IMG/VR virus record: IMGVR_UViG_3300017917_002937
Location: 21,172 to 85,171 of that record
Origin: a virus
Reading direction: 5' to 3' (one strand)
DNA: 64,000 nucleotides
Shown here: positions 30,501 through 36,589 of the stretch, in pieces
How positions within the stretch are numbered: position 1 is the stretch's first letter
Layout of the letters: every line of letters starts with the position of its first letter
Program-made: the position numbers and the translations under genes
The notes under the pieces: generated by a model
Database searches by the model: none
The model's input: the letters and a program-made list of their open reading frames with translations, nothing else
Told to the model about the DNA's origin: nothing

Positions 30501-33500
30501 TAAATGATATTTTAACAAGTAATGGTGAAATTACAAGTGTAATATGTAATGGTACACCGGTTGGGATAGAACAAAGTTATTATTTAAAAGTTACAGGTGA
30601 TAATACTTTTGAGGTTTATTCAAATTCATTAATGACTGTACCTGTTAGTGGACTAACGTTTCCTTATTCAGGAATTGTAAGTACAAATGTATTAAGCACT
30701 ACTGCAAGTAATGATATTGAATTGTTGGATGTTACTGATTTTAATTTATATGATAGAATAGTGTTTACAGGAGATGTGGTTGGTGGTCTGATAAGAGGAG
30801 CTGTATATTACATTTATAGTATTGACAGTATTAACAACTTAATTACAATTTCAACAGTACCAAATGATGTTTCAACGTTAGTTACAGTAACTAATACATC
30901 TACCGAATTTACAGTAGCAAAAGTTGGTGATTTTGCATTACTACCTGAACCATTCATATTTAATCAAAGTATTGTAAAATATAATAACAATGTTTATATT
31001 TGTATTATTAGTAACAATGATCCAACATTTGTTATCGGTAAATGGGAATTACTTACATCAGGTGATCGTAGATTAAATGCATTAGATAGAATAAATGGTT
31101 ATTATCGTCCAACTGTTAATATGCCAGGACTTGATTTAACACAATTGGTTGATGGAATAACATATCCTGGATCAACTTATCAAGGTAACGCATTTGAACC
31201 TGATCAACAATTTGCAGTTGACGTAATAATCCCTTCACAGCAGTTTTATCCAACAGAAATTACATTAAAAGCAATAGTATTTGGTGAAAATGATTATTAT
31301 GCACCACTTTATACACCTAACGAATTTGGACTTGCAGTTAGCGACGTAGGCAATAGTTGGACTATTGCAAAATTAGCAAATTCAACAATAGAAGCAACAG
31401 ATATAATTTATGCTAATGGATATTATTTAATCACAACAACTAATACTGCTACTCCAATATATAGAAGCAGCAATGGTTCTGTATGGACAACAAATGGGTT
31501 CTTTACTCCATATGGTGCTACTCCGTATGATCTTGAAAATTATGATATGACTAGTTTATCTATTGCAGCTATTAGATTAAATGGTGCAGCATATGGTTCC
31601 AACGTGTTTATAGCCGTAGGAGACAGCATTGTTAGAAGTACAGATACATATAGTTGGACTGAAGTTTTCACATTTACAGGAACAGCAGTAAGTCAATTCA
31701 ATGGTGTAACCTATGTAAATATTCCTAATTTTACAGGTTTTATAGCAGTAGGAAAAACACAAACAATAATTTCAAGTAACTATGTTGATATTAATTGTAT
31801 TGCATATTCTAATCCAAATGGTATATTTTATACTCAAACACCTGTAGTTACATATCAAATTTTTAATAGTATTGTAAGTAGTCCAACTGAAATAGTTGTA
31901 GTTGGTAATAATGGTTCTATTTATACAAGTTTAAATGGTATTAATTACACAGGCGTTACAGAAACTCAAGTCTTAAATACCAATGGCGCTACGAATGAAA
32001 TGGTATTATTAACAACCACGTCATTTACTGTTGGAGACGAAATACGATTTTTAGGGGAAGGTTTTGGTGGAGTATTGCTTAATACAAGTTATTGGGTCAA
32101 AACCATCTCTACCAGTACAAATTCTATTACATTAAGTGATGATTCAGGGTTAGTAAGTACCACTACTTTAACTACCGCGAGTCCTAGTAGATTAGTAATA
32201 ATATACAAATATGGGTTTGAAAATTTAAACAAGGTGATTTATGCAAATAGTTTTTATACTGCAATAGGAGATACAGGTACTATACTTACAAGTAATGATG
32301 GTTTAACTTGGACAACACAAACATCAGGTGTTTCTGAAAATCTATATGGTATAACCTATAATTCAACAACTGGTGATTTTATTGCAGTAGGAGATAATAA
32401 TACAATTATTATTAGTAGTGATAATTGTGTTACTTGGACAAGTACATCATTATTTGTACAACCTATTTCAACTTATACACTAGATGGTGGTGAGTTCTTG
32501 TCTGGTTTTGGCCCAGAAGAATTAGTTCCTGGTGTAGTAAGTGACAATTTAGCAATGATTGTTACTACACGACCAGGTACAAATTGGCCAGTAACTGAAT
32601 ATGCTCACGTTGGTTATAATGTTGTAAGTATTGAAGTAAGTCCAACTACAGGTATTCAAACAACATTTAGTTTTGAATATGTAGTTCAAACTCCTGCACA
32701 AATTGCTGTTTACCTAATGGATGCAACAAATCAATTATGTACAGCATTATATGAAAGTAATGGGGACTATACGATTGATTGGATAAATCTAACAGTTACA
32801 ATACCTAGCCCATTAAATCTTAATGAAAAATTAAGAATTGACGTATATGAAGTGGGAAATGGAGATCAATTAGTAAAAGCAAATACATTTACCGATCCTA
32901 TTAGAATTAATACTACAACAGGATTTAATGAAATTTTTGTGAATTGTGCCTATTCTGGTACAATATTTAGTGGTGGAGGTATAATACAACAAGGAACCGA
33001 ACCCAAAACAGTTACAGCATATGAGACAGATGATATATCAAATGCTATATTTTGTTTAGATGTAACTGATTTTATTCTAAACGATCCCATTACATTTCAA
33101 GGTGCAGTATTTGGTGGTTTAGCTGAAGATACTACATATTATGTTAAAACCATAAGTTATGTTTCAAAAACAATTACAGTATCAACAAGTATAACTGGTG
33201 GTTTAGCAGGACCTACATTTGATGTTAGTTCGGCTACAGGTACAATGACTGTTATTATTCAATTAGGTACAGGAGCTGCTTTTTATTCTACACCTATTAT
33301 ATATCATAATGGTAATAAATTACAACATGGAGTTACTGGTACAGTGACTAGAACCAACGGTGATGATATACTTGCAGCAAACTTAATTGCAGGAAAAGAA
33401 TATACAATAACCGATATCGGTACAACAGATTTTACATTGATAGGCGCAGCGTCAAATACAGTAGGTTTACTATTTACATGTTCTGGTCCAGGAACGGGCA

Positions 33501-35773
33501 CAGGGACTGCTGCAAAATATACAATACAAGTTAGCACAACAACTGGTTTAATTGTTAATGATCCTGTTGTTTTTAGTGATACAATGTTTGGACCAAATAT
33601 TACACCACAAACAGTTTATTATGTAAAAAATATTTGGGATATGAATGAATTTACTGTATCAACTACTCCTGGTGGCGCAATATTACCCTTGGATAGTTAC
33701 ACAGGTGGGGCAACTTATATTACAAATGATTATACATTTGGTATACAACCAAATGGTGTATCTGCTAAAATTATATTTACATCACAATATGATAATACAA
33801 TAGACTATATCACATACACATTATTTGGGCAAACTACTCCTGCACAATATGGTTATACGATACCTGAGACACAATTAATAACAGCAGACGGTACCGTAGG
33901 ACCATTTACTTTAAATAATTATGTTGGTGGAGATAATCCAGATAATGCAATCGTTGAAGTAAACGGATTACGTATTACACCCTCAGATTATACAATTAAT
34001 TTTAGTTTGAATGAAATCACATTTACCAGTGCACCAACTATAGGTGATAATATTGCTGTTACCAGTTATAATTTAACCGATCGACAATATTTTTATACCA
34101 TGTCAGGAGTAACTGGTAAAACAGTTTCCTTGATAGTAAATGTGCAGAATAGTTTAGCACCTTATATTGCAGTAGTACAAACAACTGCAACAACCACAGG
34201 TACAAACTACATAACCTGTTCATCAACAACAGACTTTGTTGTTGGACAAACTGTACAATACAAAGGTACTGGATTTGGAAACATATTAACAGATGGTACT
34301 GTTTATTATATAAGAGCAATTATAAGTCCAACACAATATACAATTGAAGACGAAAACGGTAATATAATTTCGTTAACCACTGCTACAGGTTTAATGTTGA
34401 CTTATGTAGGTGGACTTGAAGCTGTAAGAATTACAACTGCTCAAGCACATAACTTTGTTACAAATGATTTGGTAAGAATAGATGGAGTAGGAGGATCCAC
34501 GCAATTAAACGATAATATTTACTATGTTCATGTCATTAATAGTGTTCAGTTTGATTTATATGAATTTAATCCTAACAGTCCTAGTACTGATTATGATCCA
34601 GCAGCTGGTGCGGTAAATTATCCTATTACAACCGTTAGTTCATTTACGTCAGGTGGGTATGCATGGTTAAATCAAACATATATGTTAGATCAGTTTAACC
34701 CGACTGCTACAGACAGTACTGACAATAGTATAACTATATCATCAACTAGCGACTTAGTTATTAATAATCCTATAGTTTTTATGGAAGTTGGTAGTCAAAT
34801 AGGTGACACATTAATGGGAGGAATTGTTGCAGGAACAATATATTACATCAAAGAAGTTTTAAGTGTTACAAAGTTTACAATGAGCGAAGAAAGAGAAGGA
34901 ACAGAATTTGTATTAACAACTGATACTGGATCAATCATTATGAACATGTGGGAACAATTTAATGTTGATAGACTATGGGTAACGGTTGATGGTTATCGTG
35001 TTCCAAGTAGTAAATTAAGATTAAATCCAGGTAATCAAATTAGTATTCTAACCGAGATTACTTCTGCACAAGAAGTAATTATAACATCAATGGTTCCTTC
35101 TGCTACACCTAATGAATTAACATACTTATTAAAGGTAGATAGTTCAAATCAAGGTGTTGTTTACAGAGATAATACTAATTCTAGAACTTGGTTAACAGAA
35201 GATTTATATAATACAAGTGAAACAATAAATGTTGATGATGTTACAAAAATAACAGATGTATTAGTACAAAATAGTATTGCTTCTGCTGCTATAAATGGGT
35301 ATGTTTATGTTGGACTAATAGGAGATAAAAATTCTATTGTAAATGTCAGTGTTTATAACAATACACAAAATGCTATAATCAATTCTACTAATTATGAAAT
35401 TGTTATTGAATCATTAGCTCCTAAGTTAAAAATCACCTCAGGTGCATATATTAATACAGGAGATAGTTTAACAATAACCATTCTTGAGGGCAATTTAATA
35501 CTTATTAATGGAGAAGAAATTAAATTTACTACTGTTGATACTACAAATAATACAATAACTGGAATCAGTAGAGGTGTTAATGGTACTGGAATACAAACAC
35601 TTATTCCAAAATACTCGGAGGTTTATAGTGAATTATCTAGAAATGAAATGCCAATAGCAGACTATTCTATTACATGGAATCCTATTCCAGGTAATTTGAA
35701 TCCAACTTTAGGCGACCCTTTACAACTAGCCGATACATCATCTGCTATATTCCTTAGAGAGGATCAAACCTGA
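15578..35773 (+). CDS. Giant 6,731-residue modular tail/baseplate protein
   Basis: One uninterrupted 20.2-kb frame. The N-terminal region (residues 1-150: NFLPEIFQTPTNSQFLSATLDQI, then FESQFYSWDSF) and a long unique core (roughly 1,600-2,650, tryptophan- and tyrosine-rich) look like a baseplate-anchored structural body. The rest is modular: five copies of a ~45-residue GTTDFTLIGA unit (A), two copies of an SGTVLTVTAV unit (B), about a dozen copies of a ~75-85-residue unit (C: VGQTVTFTGT-like strand, then YYV, then a TATGTM-like end), seven FG-GAP-like blades (about 2,687-3,326), BNR/Asp-box-like blades (about 5,248-5,628), and a pair of RGVNGT units near 4,017 and 6,667. Position right after gp6 corresponds to gp7/gp8 in T4, so a wedge-anchored adhesin is my inference. 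No enzyme motif was seen. Confidence 0.75.
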   Translation: MATRIRTLNFLPEIFQTPTNSQFLSATLDQIVNPPNTNRIQGYVGSKFGYGINAKDYYVTEPSKERVDYQLEPGVVFTKDNESTAYDFISYPGIVNGLQNQGGIVNNNDRLFESQFYSWDSFSNLDKLINFNYYYWLPEGPPAVTVSTETVFTTFSYVVVDTPSGYLISGSQQATGSVNPTITLLRGGTYTFTVNQATDFWIQGEPGVTGYSPTQPNLNTREILGVTNNGIDQGILTFSVPLADAQSNLNFPGNNLVDVVSTIPFSQLNGQPVVGFAGVDGITSLNGLTVMFYNTGVVNELGYVQQFFNQNNYDVNGNLITPLTIDITNTNSVGNVITCNSTANLTVGQTITFTGTEFGNLTSYTGLTSSAISAGSFNIGQKYIIQTSGTTDWISIGLTETANVTASISGTVLTVSAVNTNPFSIGQTITGTGVASGTVVTDYNEINGTYTVSISQTVSSTTILGYTILGGLFTATGIGSGTGTALLYDPEIFYVTSILNGTTFTIAAEEPYIDYGGTLVIGQKYVITSLGSTNFILSGAASNTVGTVFTATNVGLGTGSARQVITAGAFNPGSTYTITSIGTTDFTLIGASSNTIGLSFTATGVGAGNGTAYLGSNITLTTATGTMTGYINQGLLEEGYYTTVDDLFYTITYIGDPATPTISLVPYNSIPTNQKITANFGTTYNGRNFYKNTAGTIILIPYLSAPLTTLYYQDGTFANKVGIIKIIESNTSNRLNILTEILGKDQYTSSTGIVFTNGLKVEFQGDIFPSSYLEGSYYVEGVGTSIQLINTNDLVVPEAFTENLLLPWDTVGWDFGNWDGTSNIPIKQDYITISRNSLSLNPWSRSNRWFHIDVINATATYNNNPNIVTEYATESAKAKRPIIEFYPNLKLFDFGTFGKAPVDFVDERTTDAFSEVAGQQNYYPDVIAYTDYTGSIATTNYTVSRTISATTTLTNHVTVSSTNGFRVNDLIVITSLSTFGGLSYNTDYYVQSIVNSTTLKLSTTVNGDPINLTTGSGTMNFDWTPRSTEITIAADDVTGLLTEGNYITDSTNLLPNNSYIVEITGTTTFTITVSWPESSNPFFTSTSVASFITTDTTVDNYALFDGARIVFANDTNLNVRNKIYISKFQSITGTSTPVITLIEALDGTVYENDQTVSKRGYNNTGIDFYFDGNNWIKGQQKTDINQAPLFDIFDNNGISFGNRDIYVGSNFNGCKLFSYSIGNGIDDIVLGFPIKYSNIDNIGDISFDVNLNSDTFDYVTGSTPINQNVSKGYVYNYLTRELYERMLGWQTAKYPSVQYQLFQFNYVLGDDNSFLCDVAANIVDSWPNIRVFINNNLVATDNFTTLIGSNSTTVTIDSILLLENTVIQILILSDQVSLTAYYTTPINLNNNPFNVNITSVNVGEIRGQYQSIFYNNTNLTGQVFGSNNFRDLGNLVPYGDRIIQNSASLVLPGVFLRKQDCNLFDALLFNSKQYILYKTLLVYTVNNSNYEQRYNPSEILDDALDQISASKTDSMPFFWSDMLPGKAAYIINNYTFANSLSVSVYPLSKIYDFTSANYNGLLVYLQRTANNIVNTTQLIINQDYTVSATAPSLTITLQLQPGDTIIVKEYNQTYGSYVPNTPTKLGLYPSFIPEVVLDTTYSTPTYFIKGHDGSYTKLYGDYDSTNNLLIDFRDQALLEFERRIYNNLKINDIIPIQSYEITPGFFRDTGYSYNEWLEIYSVNFLNWIGQNRLDYESQIYNKNNQFTFNYDNSGIKLNNKPIEQGYWRGVYTYFYDTSTPNLTPWEMIGYKNQPNWWTDRYGPAPYTSNNLILWEDMANGIDYNNGNPIVINELKRPELLQVLPVDSYGNLLSPFDSIVGNFNERLFKNDWKVGDDGPVEFSYRRSSTYPFDLMKILALTKPAKFFNLGVDVDNYKYNLEFNQYLVNDRSHLIISDIEIYGNGTAKTSYINWIVDYQKQVGIPATTNITNILKNLDVRLIYRLAGFSDKTFLKFFVEKGSPNSTNASLLIPDESYSLLLYDNVPFDKIIYSGIIVQIDQRGFTVFGNSQTQAYFNILKPKNNGVYDQLTVEDITVRVPRNFFTTTDIVPYGQTFYSIQELCIFIKSYGAYLESKGMKFDTIENGLEINWNQMILEFLYFVQNGWEVGTLITLNPAAVNLQINRENAIVQPLTYYESNFVVNENLYPIALKDLAITREETFFSVQALNQGDSIGYGQFNLNSIEHGIVFDNITLFNDTIYNVPTGLRQIRIFCRGTKTAEWNGTLTPSGFILNQDNIQEWNSTVTYTKGQIVKYKTKYYTAIKIVQPKIVFDETDWKRTDYDEIQKGLLPNSSTRSAESLLYYDINNANLENEADLLAFSLVGYRPRNYLALADLTDITQINVYLNLIKNKGTRNATYAFKGANLPQGGIDYEIYENWAIKSGEYGGVLNNNFIQLRLQENDLKGNPSTLGLTNGNVFDDVEQTIPLNKIYNYARPITDPNILATIPVDTPNKVFPDAGYVNFNDVKMSAFYASLLNGAVDKNGLVVPLSRVYVNDYIWLAKYLSTWQVYTPVSNGRVVFATNNLNGSVTLTFSEPHNLNLNQLIAIINFDPTINGYFIVKAIVNIYKIIINLTLSPQTTTVSGQGIVFKFQTQRVSKPSDINDLPLLNYEFVKNRVWVDQGSSGNWEVYQKSVNYSFDTEITKTNTDTFGSAVAYTDKLGYLIGDQDAGKVYRYTYNDLTQSYDLNQTLTQTASFGASISYSDNIFVISQPTGTSRVYVYELPDSILTDDLTLYQTAISALGGSSNWGSSTAISGDKNWIYISAVDLARVYVYRKSQVTDEYEYITYFNVGGLTSSDNFGYSLSTDYYGDTVIVGAPNVDYSGTITDWGKTYVFTRSLQNIESQFNSDSSISQTLQLAWTPTTITSACSATAVTTNRITCTDTTGFVVDMPVIFSGTIYSGSEILPNTIYYIHSIVSGTQFTIKTTRAGITSFALGTSSGTGMTVNVQSEPLYVSVNGELVEDSTYGVIGSTLNYVGNLTAGDIITVSGSNFTLNQTLTSTDIDTVGIRFGNSVSTTTHATEVIVGSPFIISNNVEGAVYRFTNAGGRFGSVSSTTEVNVTSVRKLLINGYLVFIPVGLAEDAADAINASLITNVIASAENNYLTISIVNSDLTQPNEKLILASTDSSTFTELGIDIYSLTQTINCPHPQGRSQFGTTVKFNELGSFVASAPVGTRYTSTTFDFSDDVNLDNDTVFDNNATQFVDSFPNAGAVYMFDYIPNYNETINNVGQFIYAQSINDTDLTYGSQPYYGTALDFNQNRVIVGTPNFEPNITNGKVTTFINQLGVQDWSILRQSPAIVDINKVYNVQIFSAQTNNTLINLDYIDPLQGKILGAARQNIDVISNVDPANYNRADQQRGLFWGSDHEGDIWLNTSSMAYVNYHQNDVVYDSKYWGELFPGSFVGVYSWISSNVPPIDYQGPGVVYDVEKFSIQYILNANNQIQPIYFFWVQNTNIIFYKRGKTLADSIIANYIRNSKNSGISYFAPIKQNVYALYNSGEYINANDSILSFSYATGNNDEAIHNQYNLIRSNFADDFLPGVPKFTGVVSPNQQVNGTQLNNSPQYLYDRYLDSFSGVDEVGEIVPNPYLPKAVQFGILARPRQSFFIDRLLALKNYITYANTVMSQFPIVELRPNLSFLFTEGAINPSDSPNLFFNTTDYWQYKNWWAVGYSDSTRSALQVPLFADLSTLNVNVGTIVTVNTNSEGRSETYILSDTLIWNRIGLQNGTIEIKAEIYDYQDARLGWGDNFWDTTPYDYYPSEETRYIIRALNEQIYTNEFLIFRNKSLILMFEYIQSESLENQNYLPWLNKTSLIDVSHKIRELRPIEVFQSDNQEFLSAYLNEVKPYHVVIKDFLFTYTGNETFEGDITDFDLPSKYNNTFKQFITPQIVYQSPDANNEYTPNNSIWLDPSYNQWYENYGLSIVGQLNYEITTLQSYIGLSTTFFAVDNAFGFPINGYIKIGNEIIGYSNVDRNLQVISGITRGVNGTPIETHIPNELIFIDLPPVIILNGSRGYTEPPKVSVYIDTTIYPEPKEAAELEVVMALDSVSYINVVNPGIGYAVTPEIIIDPAITITLTDQEVNTTNNTIRSFSSFLQTGDEIQYKEVEGNPIQGLQNNQWYYVNILENTPLIILALYSNYGDSLKDENRIKFYSKSIGTFSLNLGAKAFAVTISSPVRENNITLRFDRTTYNSDLIDWRAGQYYGSYYAGSYSNSESVSSSSIQLASTSPPIESILASAQGVAFEILNAENIRVIDYTSFIRYVSQTLTSSNIITLILQDDGSGNPNASGGTLGFYIGMPIKFVGNTGTSNIVNETTYYIAEIVSLTEFKISASDSGSPVLALGNFTVGPAGLKCYVGQIIDTAKLTVYYPGILTATATSEGTNKITVPLNLTGTGGTNNFYTGMTLFFTGTVFGNIIENEIYYVTTVCDNQTFTISKTNDPLRLDVLETIASTDSIRVDGTYQTLAVNDPIIFTDFLFTAGDFVIGQEYVIEFVGTTDFTLIGATYNTVGTRFTASGVGTGTGTASSLEFGNLVAGDTYYVISTIGNDEFVVATSLNGSTFTLIDSVGTGYVTSQINTVDLTTDTGSMIVNVNLPVSPGQVNGQLFTMYQTSGQYTGITGSETSLLERVVKATLGNRTGNPGAEVDRVLISQTGDGLENFYINMPVQFEASIGGLSAGAPGYYVTDYGTTSVTVISTSASITAGIVTGSISSTVLTVTAVTSGVVVPGAILSGTGITTGTTVLDYIGGSGGVGTYLITPSQAAGSTTINVTISALTCQNSDDTNKLYVDMPVLFSGQSLGGIEINLEYYVRSIIDDVRFSISSSPGDTATTLTNESGIMVGTGDPWIQVSTSIGGGVVTLSDDTNSTNLTQTPTSTPVFDVSYILGGYRVVLNNAGTGYAVDNVITIPGTQLGGTSPTNDLVLTVNAIDVISYDQINDILTSNGEITSVICNGTPVGIEQSYYLKVTGDNTFEVYSNSLMTVPVSGLTFPYSGIVSTNVLSTTASNDIELLDVTDFNLYDRIVFTGDVVGGLIRGAVYYIYSIDSINNLITISTVPNDVSTLVTVTNTSTEFTVAKVGDFALLPEPFIFNQSIVKYNNNVYICIISNNDPTFVIGKWELLTSGDRRLNALDRINGYYRPTVNMPGLDLTQLVDGITYPGSTYQGNAFEPDQQFAVDVIIPSQQFYPTEITLKAIVFGENDYYAPLYTPNEFGLAVSDVGNSWTIAKLANSTIEATDIIYANGYYLITTTNTATPIYRSSNGSVWTTNGFFTPYGATPYDLENYDMTSLSIAAIRLNGAAYGSNVFIAVGDSIVRSTDTYSWTEVFTFTGTAVSQFNGVTYVNIPNFTGFIAVGKTQTIISSNYVDINCIAYSNPNGIFYTQTPVVTYQIFNSIVSSPTEIVVVGNNGSIYTSLNGINYTGVTETQVLNTNGATNEMVLLTTTSFTVGDEIRFLGEGFGGVLLNTSYWVKTISTSTNSITLSDDSGLVSTTTLTTASPSRLVIIYKYGFENLNKVIYANSFYTAIGDTGTILTSNDGLTWTTQTSGVSENLYGITYNSTTGDFIAVGDNNTIIISSDNCVTWTSTSLFVQPISTYTLDGGEFLSGFGPEELVPGVVSDNLAMIVTTRPGTNWPVTEYAHVGYNVVSIEVSPTTGIQTTFSFEYVVQTPAQIAVYLMDATNQLCTALYESNGDYTIDWINLTVTIPSPLNLNEKLRIDVYEVGNGDQLVKANTFTDPIRINTTTGFNEIFVNCAYSGTIFSGGGIIQQGTEPKTVTAYETDDISNAIFCLDVTDFILNDPITFQGAVFGGLAEDTTYYVKTISYVSKTITVSTSITGGLAGPTFDVSSATGTMTVIIQLGTGAAFYSTPIIYHNGNKLQHGVTGTVTRTNGDDILAANLIAGKEYTITDIGTTDFTLIGAASNTVGLLFTCSGPGTGTGTAAKYTIQVSTTTGLIVNDPVVFSDTMFGPNITPQTVYYVKNIWDMNEFTVSTTPGGAILPLDSYTGGATYITNDYTFGIQPNGVSAKIIFTSQYDNTIDYITYTLFGQTTPAQYGYTIPETQLITADGTVGPFTLNNYVGGDNPDNAIVEVNGLRITPSDYTINFSLNEITFTSAPTIGDNIAVTSYNLTDRQYFYTMSGVTGKTVSLIVNVQNSLAPYIAVVQTTATTTGTNYITCSSTTDFVVGQTVQYKGTGFGNILTDGTVYYIRAIISPTQYTIEDENGNIISLTTATGLMLTYVGGLEAVRITTAQAHNFVTNDLVRIDGVGGSTQLNDNIYYVHVINSVQFDLYEFNPNSPSTDYDPAAGAVNYPITTVSSFTSGGYAWLNQTYMLDQFNPTATDSTDNSITISSTSDLVINNPIVFMEVGSQIGDTLMGGIVAGTIYYIKEVLSVTKFTMSEEREGTEFVLTTDTGSIIMNMWEQFNVDRLWVTVDGYRVPSSKLRLNPGNQISILTEITSAQEVIITSMVPSATPNELTYLLKVDSSNQGVVYRDNTNSRTWLTEDLYNTSETINVDDVTKITDVLVQNSIASAAINGYVYVGLIGDKNSIVNVSVYNNTQNAIINSTNYEIVIESLAPKLKITSGAYINTGDSLTITILEGNLILINGEEIKFTTVDTTNNTITGISRGVNGTGIQTLIPKYSEVYSELSRNEMPIADYSITWNPIPGNLNPTLGDPLQLADTSSAIFLREDQT
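16582..17470 (+). repeat. Nested repeat block (module C split by A, which is split by B, then two more A)
   Basis: In order: the first half of C (ITCNSTANLTVGQTITFTGT), the first half of A (SFNIGQKYIIQTSGTTDW), a complete B (SGTVLTVSAV to SQTVSSTTI), the second half of A (GLFTATGIGSGTGTA), the middle of C (FYVTSILNGTTFTI), two whole A units in tandem (17128-17266 and 17271-17423), and the C ending (LTTATGTMT). Further A copies lie near 29125-29275 and 33370-33522; a second B near 29810-30000. Confidence 0.75.
23635..25555 (+). other. FG-GAP-like seven-blade propeller region of the giant protein
   Basis: Seven blade-like segments of the type F-G-x-(S/A/T) ... (I/V)-(V/I)-G-(A/T)-P ... G-x-(V/T)-Y-x-(F/Y) start near 23640, 23790, 23930, 24085, 24711, 25150 and 25430. 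A C module (24298-24550) is inserted between blades 4 and 5, and another insert of about 100 residues lies between 5 and 6. FG-GAP propellers are best known from integrin alpha heads and bind ligands or glycans. Confidence 0.6.
28475..34950 (+). repeat. Cluster of divergent C modules in the giant protein
   Basis: Units begin near 28475, 28810, 29070, 29630, 30018, 30690, 31975, 33030, 33525, 34195 and 34700; earlier singles lie near 16582, 18423 and 24298. Shared features are a D-x-(I/V)-x-F strand, a YY(V/I) pair and a T-G-(T/S)-(M/I) end. Sequence identity between copies is low, so this is old amplification. Confidence 0.6.
31320..32460 (+). other. BNR/Asp-box-like propeller region of the giant protein
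   Basis: Repeated Asp-box-like turns (SSNGSVWTT, STDTYSWTE, SLNGINYTG, SNDGLTWTT, SSDNCVTWTS) alternate with (F/I)-I-A-V-G-D strands. A C module (about 31975-32200) interrupts the series. BNR propellers occur in sialidases and other glycan-binding proteins; no sialidase active-site set is seen. Confidence 0.5.
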
Positions 35774-35775
35774 AA

Positions 35776-35783
35776 GATAAATA
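35776..35783 (+). promoter_or_regulatory. Late-box-like sequence after the giant gene
   Basis: GATAAATA lies only four bases before the ATG of the 49-residue ORF at 35788, which leaves no room for a leader. It may drive the next gene (35937) instead, or be chance. Confidence 0.3.
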
Positions 35784-35787
35784 ATAT

Positions 35788-35937
35788 ATGATTAAAAATA
35801 ATGTAAAAGAAAATACAAATACCAAGCCTGTTGAAAAAAAACCTAACGAAAAATACGGTTTTTATTTCTCAAGTTCAGTTAAAATTTTTGATCCAATTAC
35901 TAAAGAAGTGTTTGTTCAAAAAAGAGGCGATAATTAA
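35788..35937 (+). CDS. Small conserved-looking protein, 49 aa, KIFDP motif
   Basis: This frame has a lysine/asparagine-rich N-terminus and a C-terminal YGFYFSSSVKIFDPITKEVF segment ending in GDN. Its stop overlaps the start of the next gene (TAATG). The same KIFDP ... FV-x-K pattern occurs at residues 13-25 of that next protein, suggesting that both use one structural element. Function unknown; its position suggests a minor virion part. Confidence 0.6.
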   Translation: MIKNNVKENTNTKPVEKKPNEKYGFYFSSSVKIFDPITKEVFVQKRGDN

Positions 35938-36557
35938 TGTCTGTTATTACTTTATCATATAAAATTGAAGGTTTTCTAAAAATCTTCGACCCTAATAATG
36001 GCGCAATATTTGTTGACAAAAAAAATGCTATTAACTATGAAAATATGAGTGAAGCAATTGCAGATACTTTAAGTAGTAGAGGTTACGGAGAAATATATCA
36101 AATGGCTTTTGGAAACGGTGGAGCTAGTGTAGATGCTACAGGAGTTATTACATATCTACCACCAAATGTGACAGGACAAAACGCAGCTCTATATAATCAA
36201 ACTTATGCAAAAATTGTAGATGACACCAGTGTTTTTAACTTAGATCCTACTAGAAATAAAATGACAGTTCTGCATACTACCGGTAAATTTTATACTGATA
36301 TATTAGTGCAATGTTTATTAGATTATGGTGAACCTTCAGGACAGGATGCATTTGATACAAGCACACAAACTGATTCTAGTTATATTTTTGATGAATTGGG
36401 TTTATTGGCAAATTATGGAACAGATAATGATGGTAATGTTATAACACGTTTACTAACTCATGTAATTTTTCATCCAGTACAAAAAAGCTTAAACAGACAG
36501 ATTCAAATAGATTACACAGTTAGAATTCAAAGCCTTACTAACTTAGTAACGATATAA
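35937..36557 (+). CDS. Virion structural protein, 206 aa
   Basis: The N-terminus reads GFLKIFDPNNGAIFVDKKNAIN followed by YENMSEAIADTLSSRGYGEIYQMAFGNGG, a pattern I recall from tail or baseplate-associated proteins of marine T4-like phages. The rest is mixed alpha/beta and ends in a strand-rich HPVQKSLNRQIQIDYTVRIQ. No catalytic motif is visible. It is coupled to the 49-residue ORF upstream and followed by a late box and a fibre-like gene. The specific role is not known to me. Confidence 0.6.
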   Translation: MSVITLSYKIEGFLKIFDPNNGAIFVDKKNAINYENMSEAIADTLSSRGYGEIYQMAFGNGGASVDATGVITYLPPNVTGQNAALYNQTYAKIVDDTSVFNLDPTRNKMTVLHTTGKFYTDILVQCLLDYGEPSGQDAFDTSTQTDSSYIFDELGLLANYGTDNDGNVITRLLTHVIFHPVQKSLNRQIQIDYTVRIQSLTNLVTI

Positions 36558-36565
36558 GATAAATA
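36558..36565 (+). promoter_or_regulatory. Late promoter box before the fibre-like gene
   Basis: GATAAATA lies 24 bases before the ATG at 36590, with GGAG at 36576-36579 as ribosome site. Confidence 0.5.
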
Positions 36566-36589
36566 AAATGATAGCGGAGTAAACTATAT

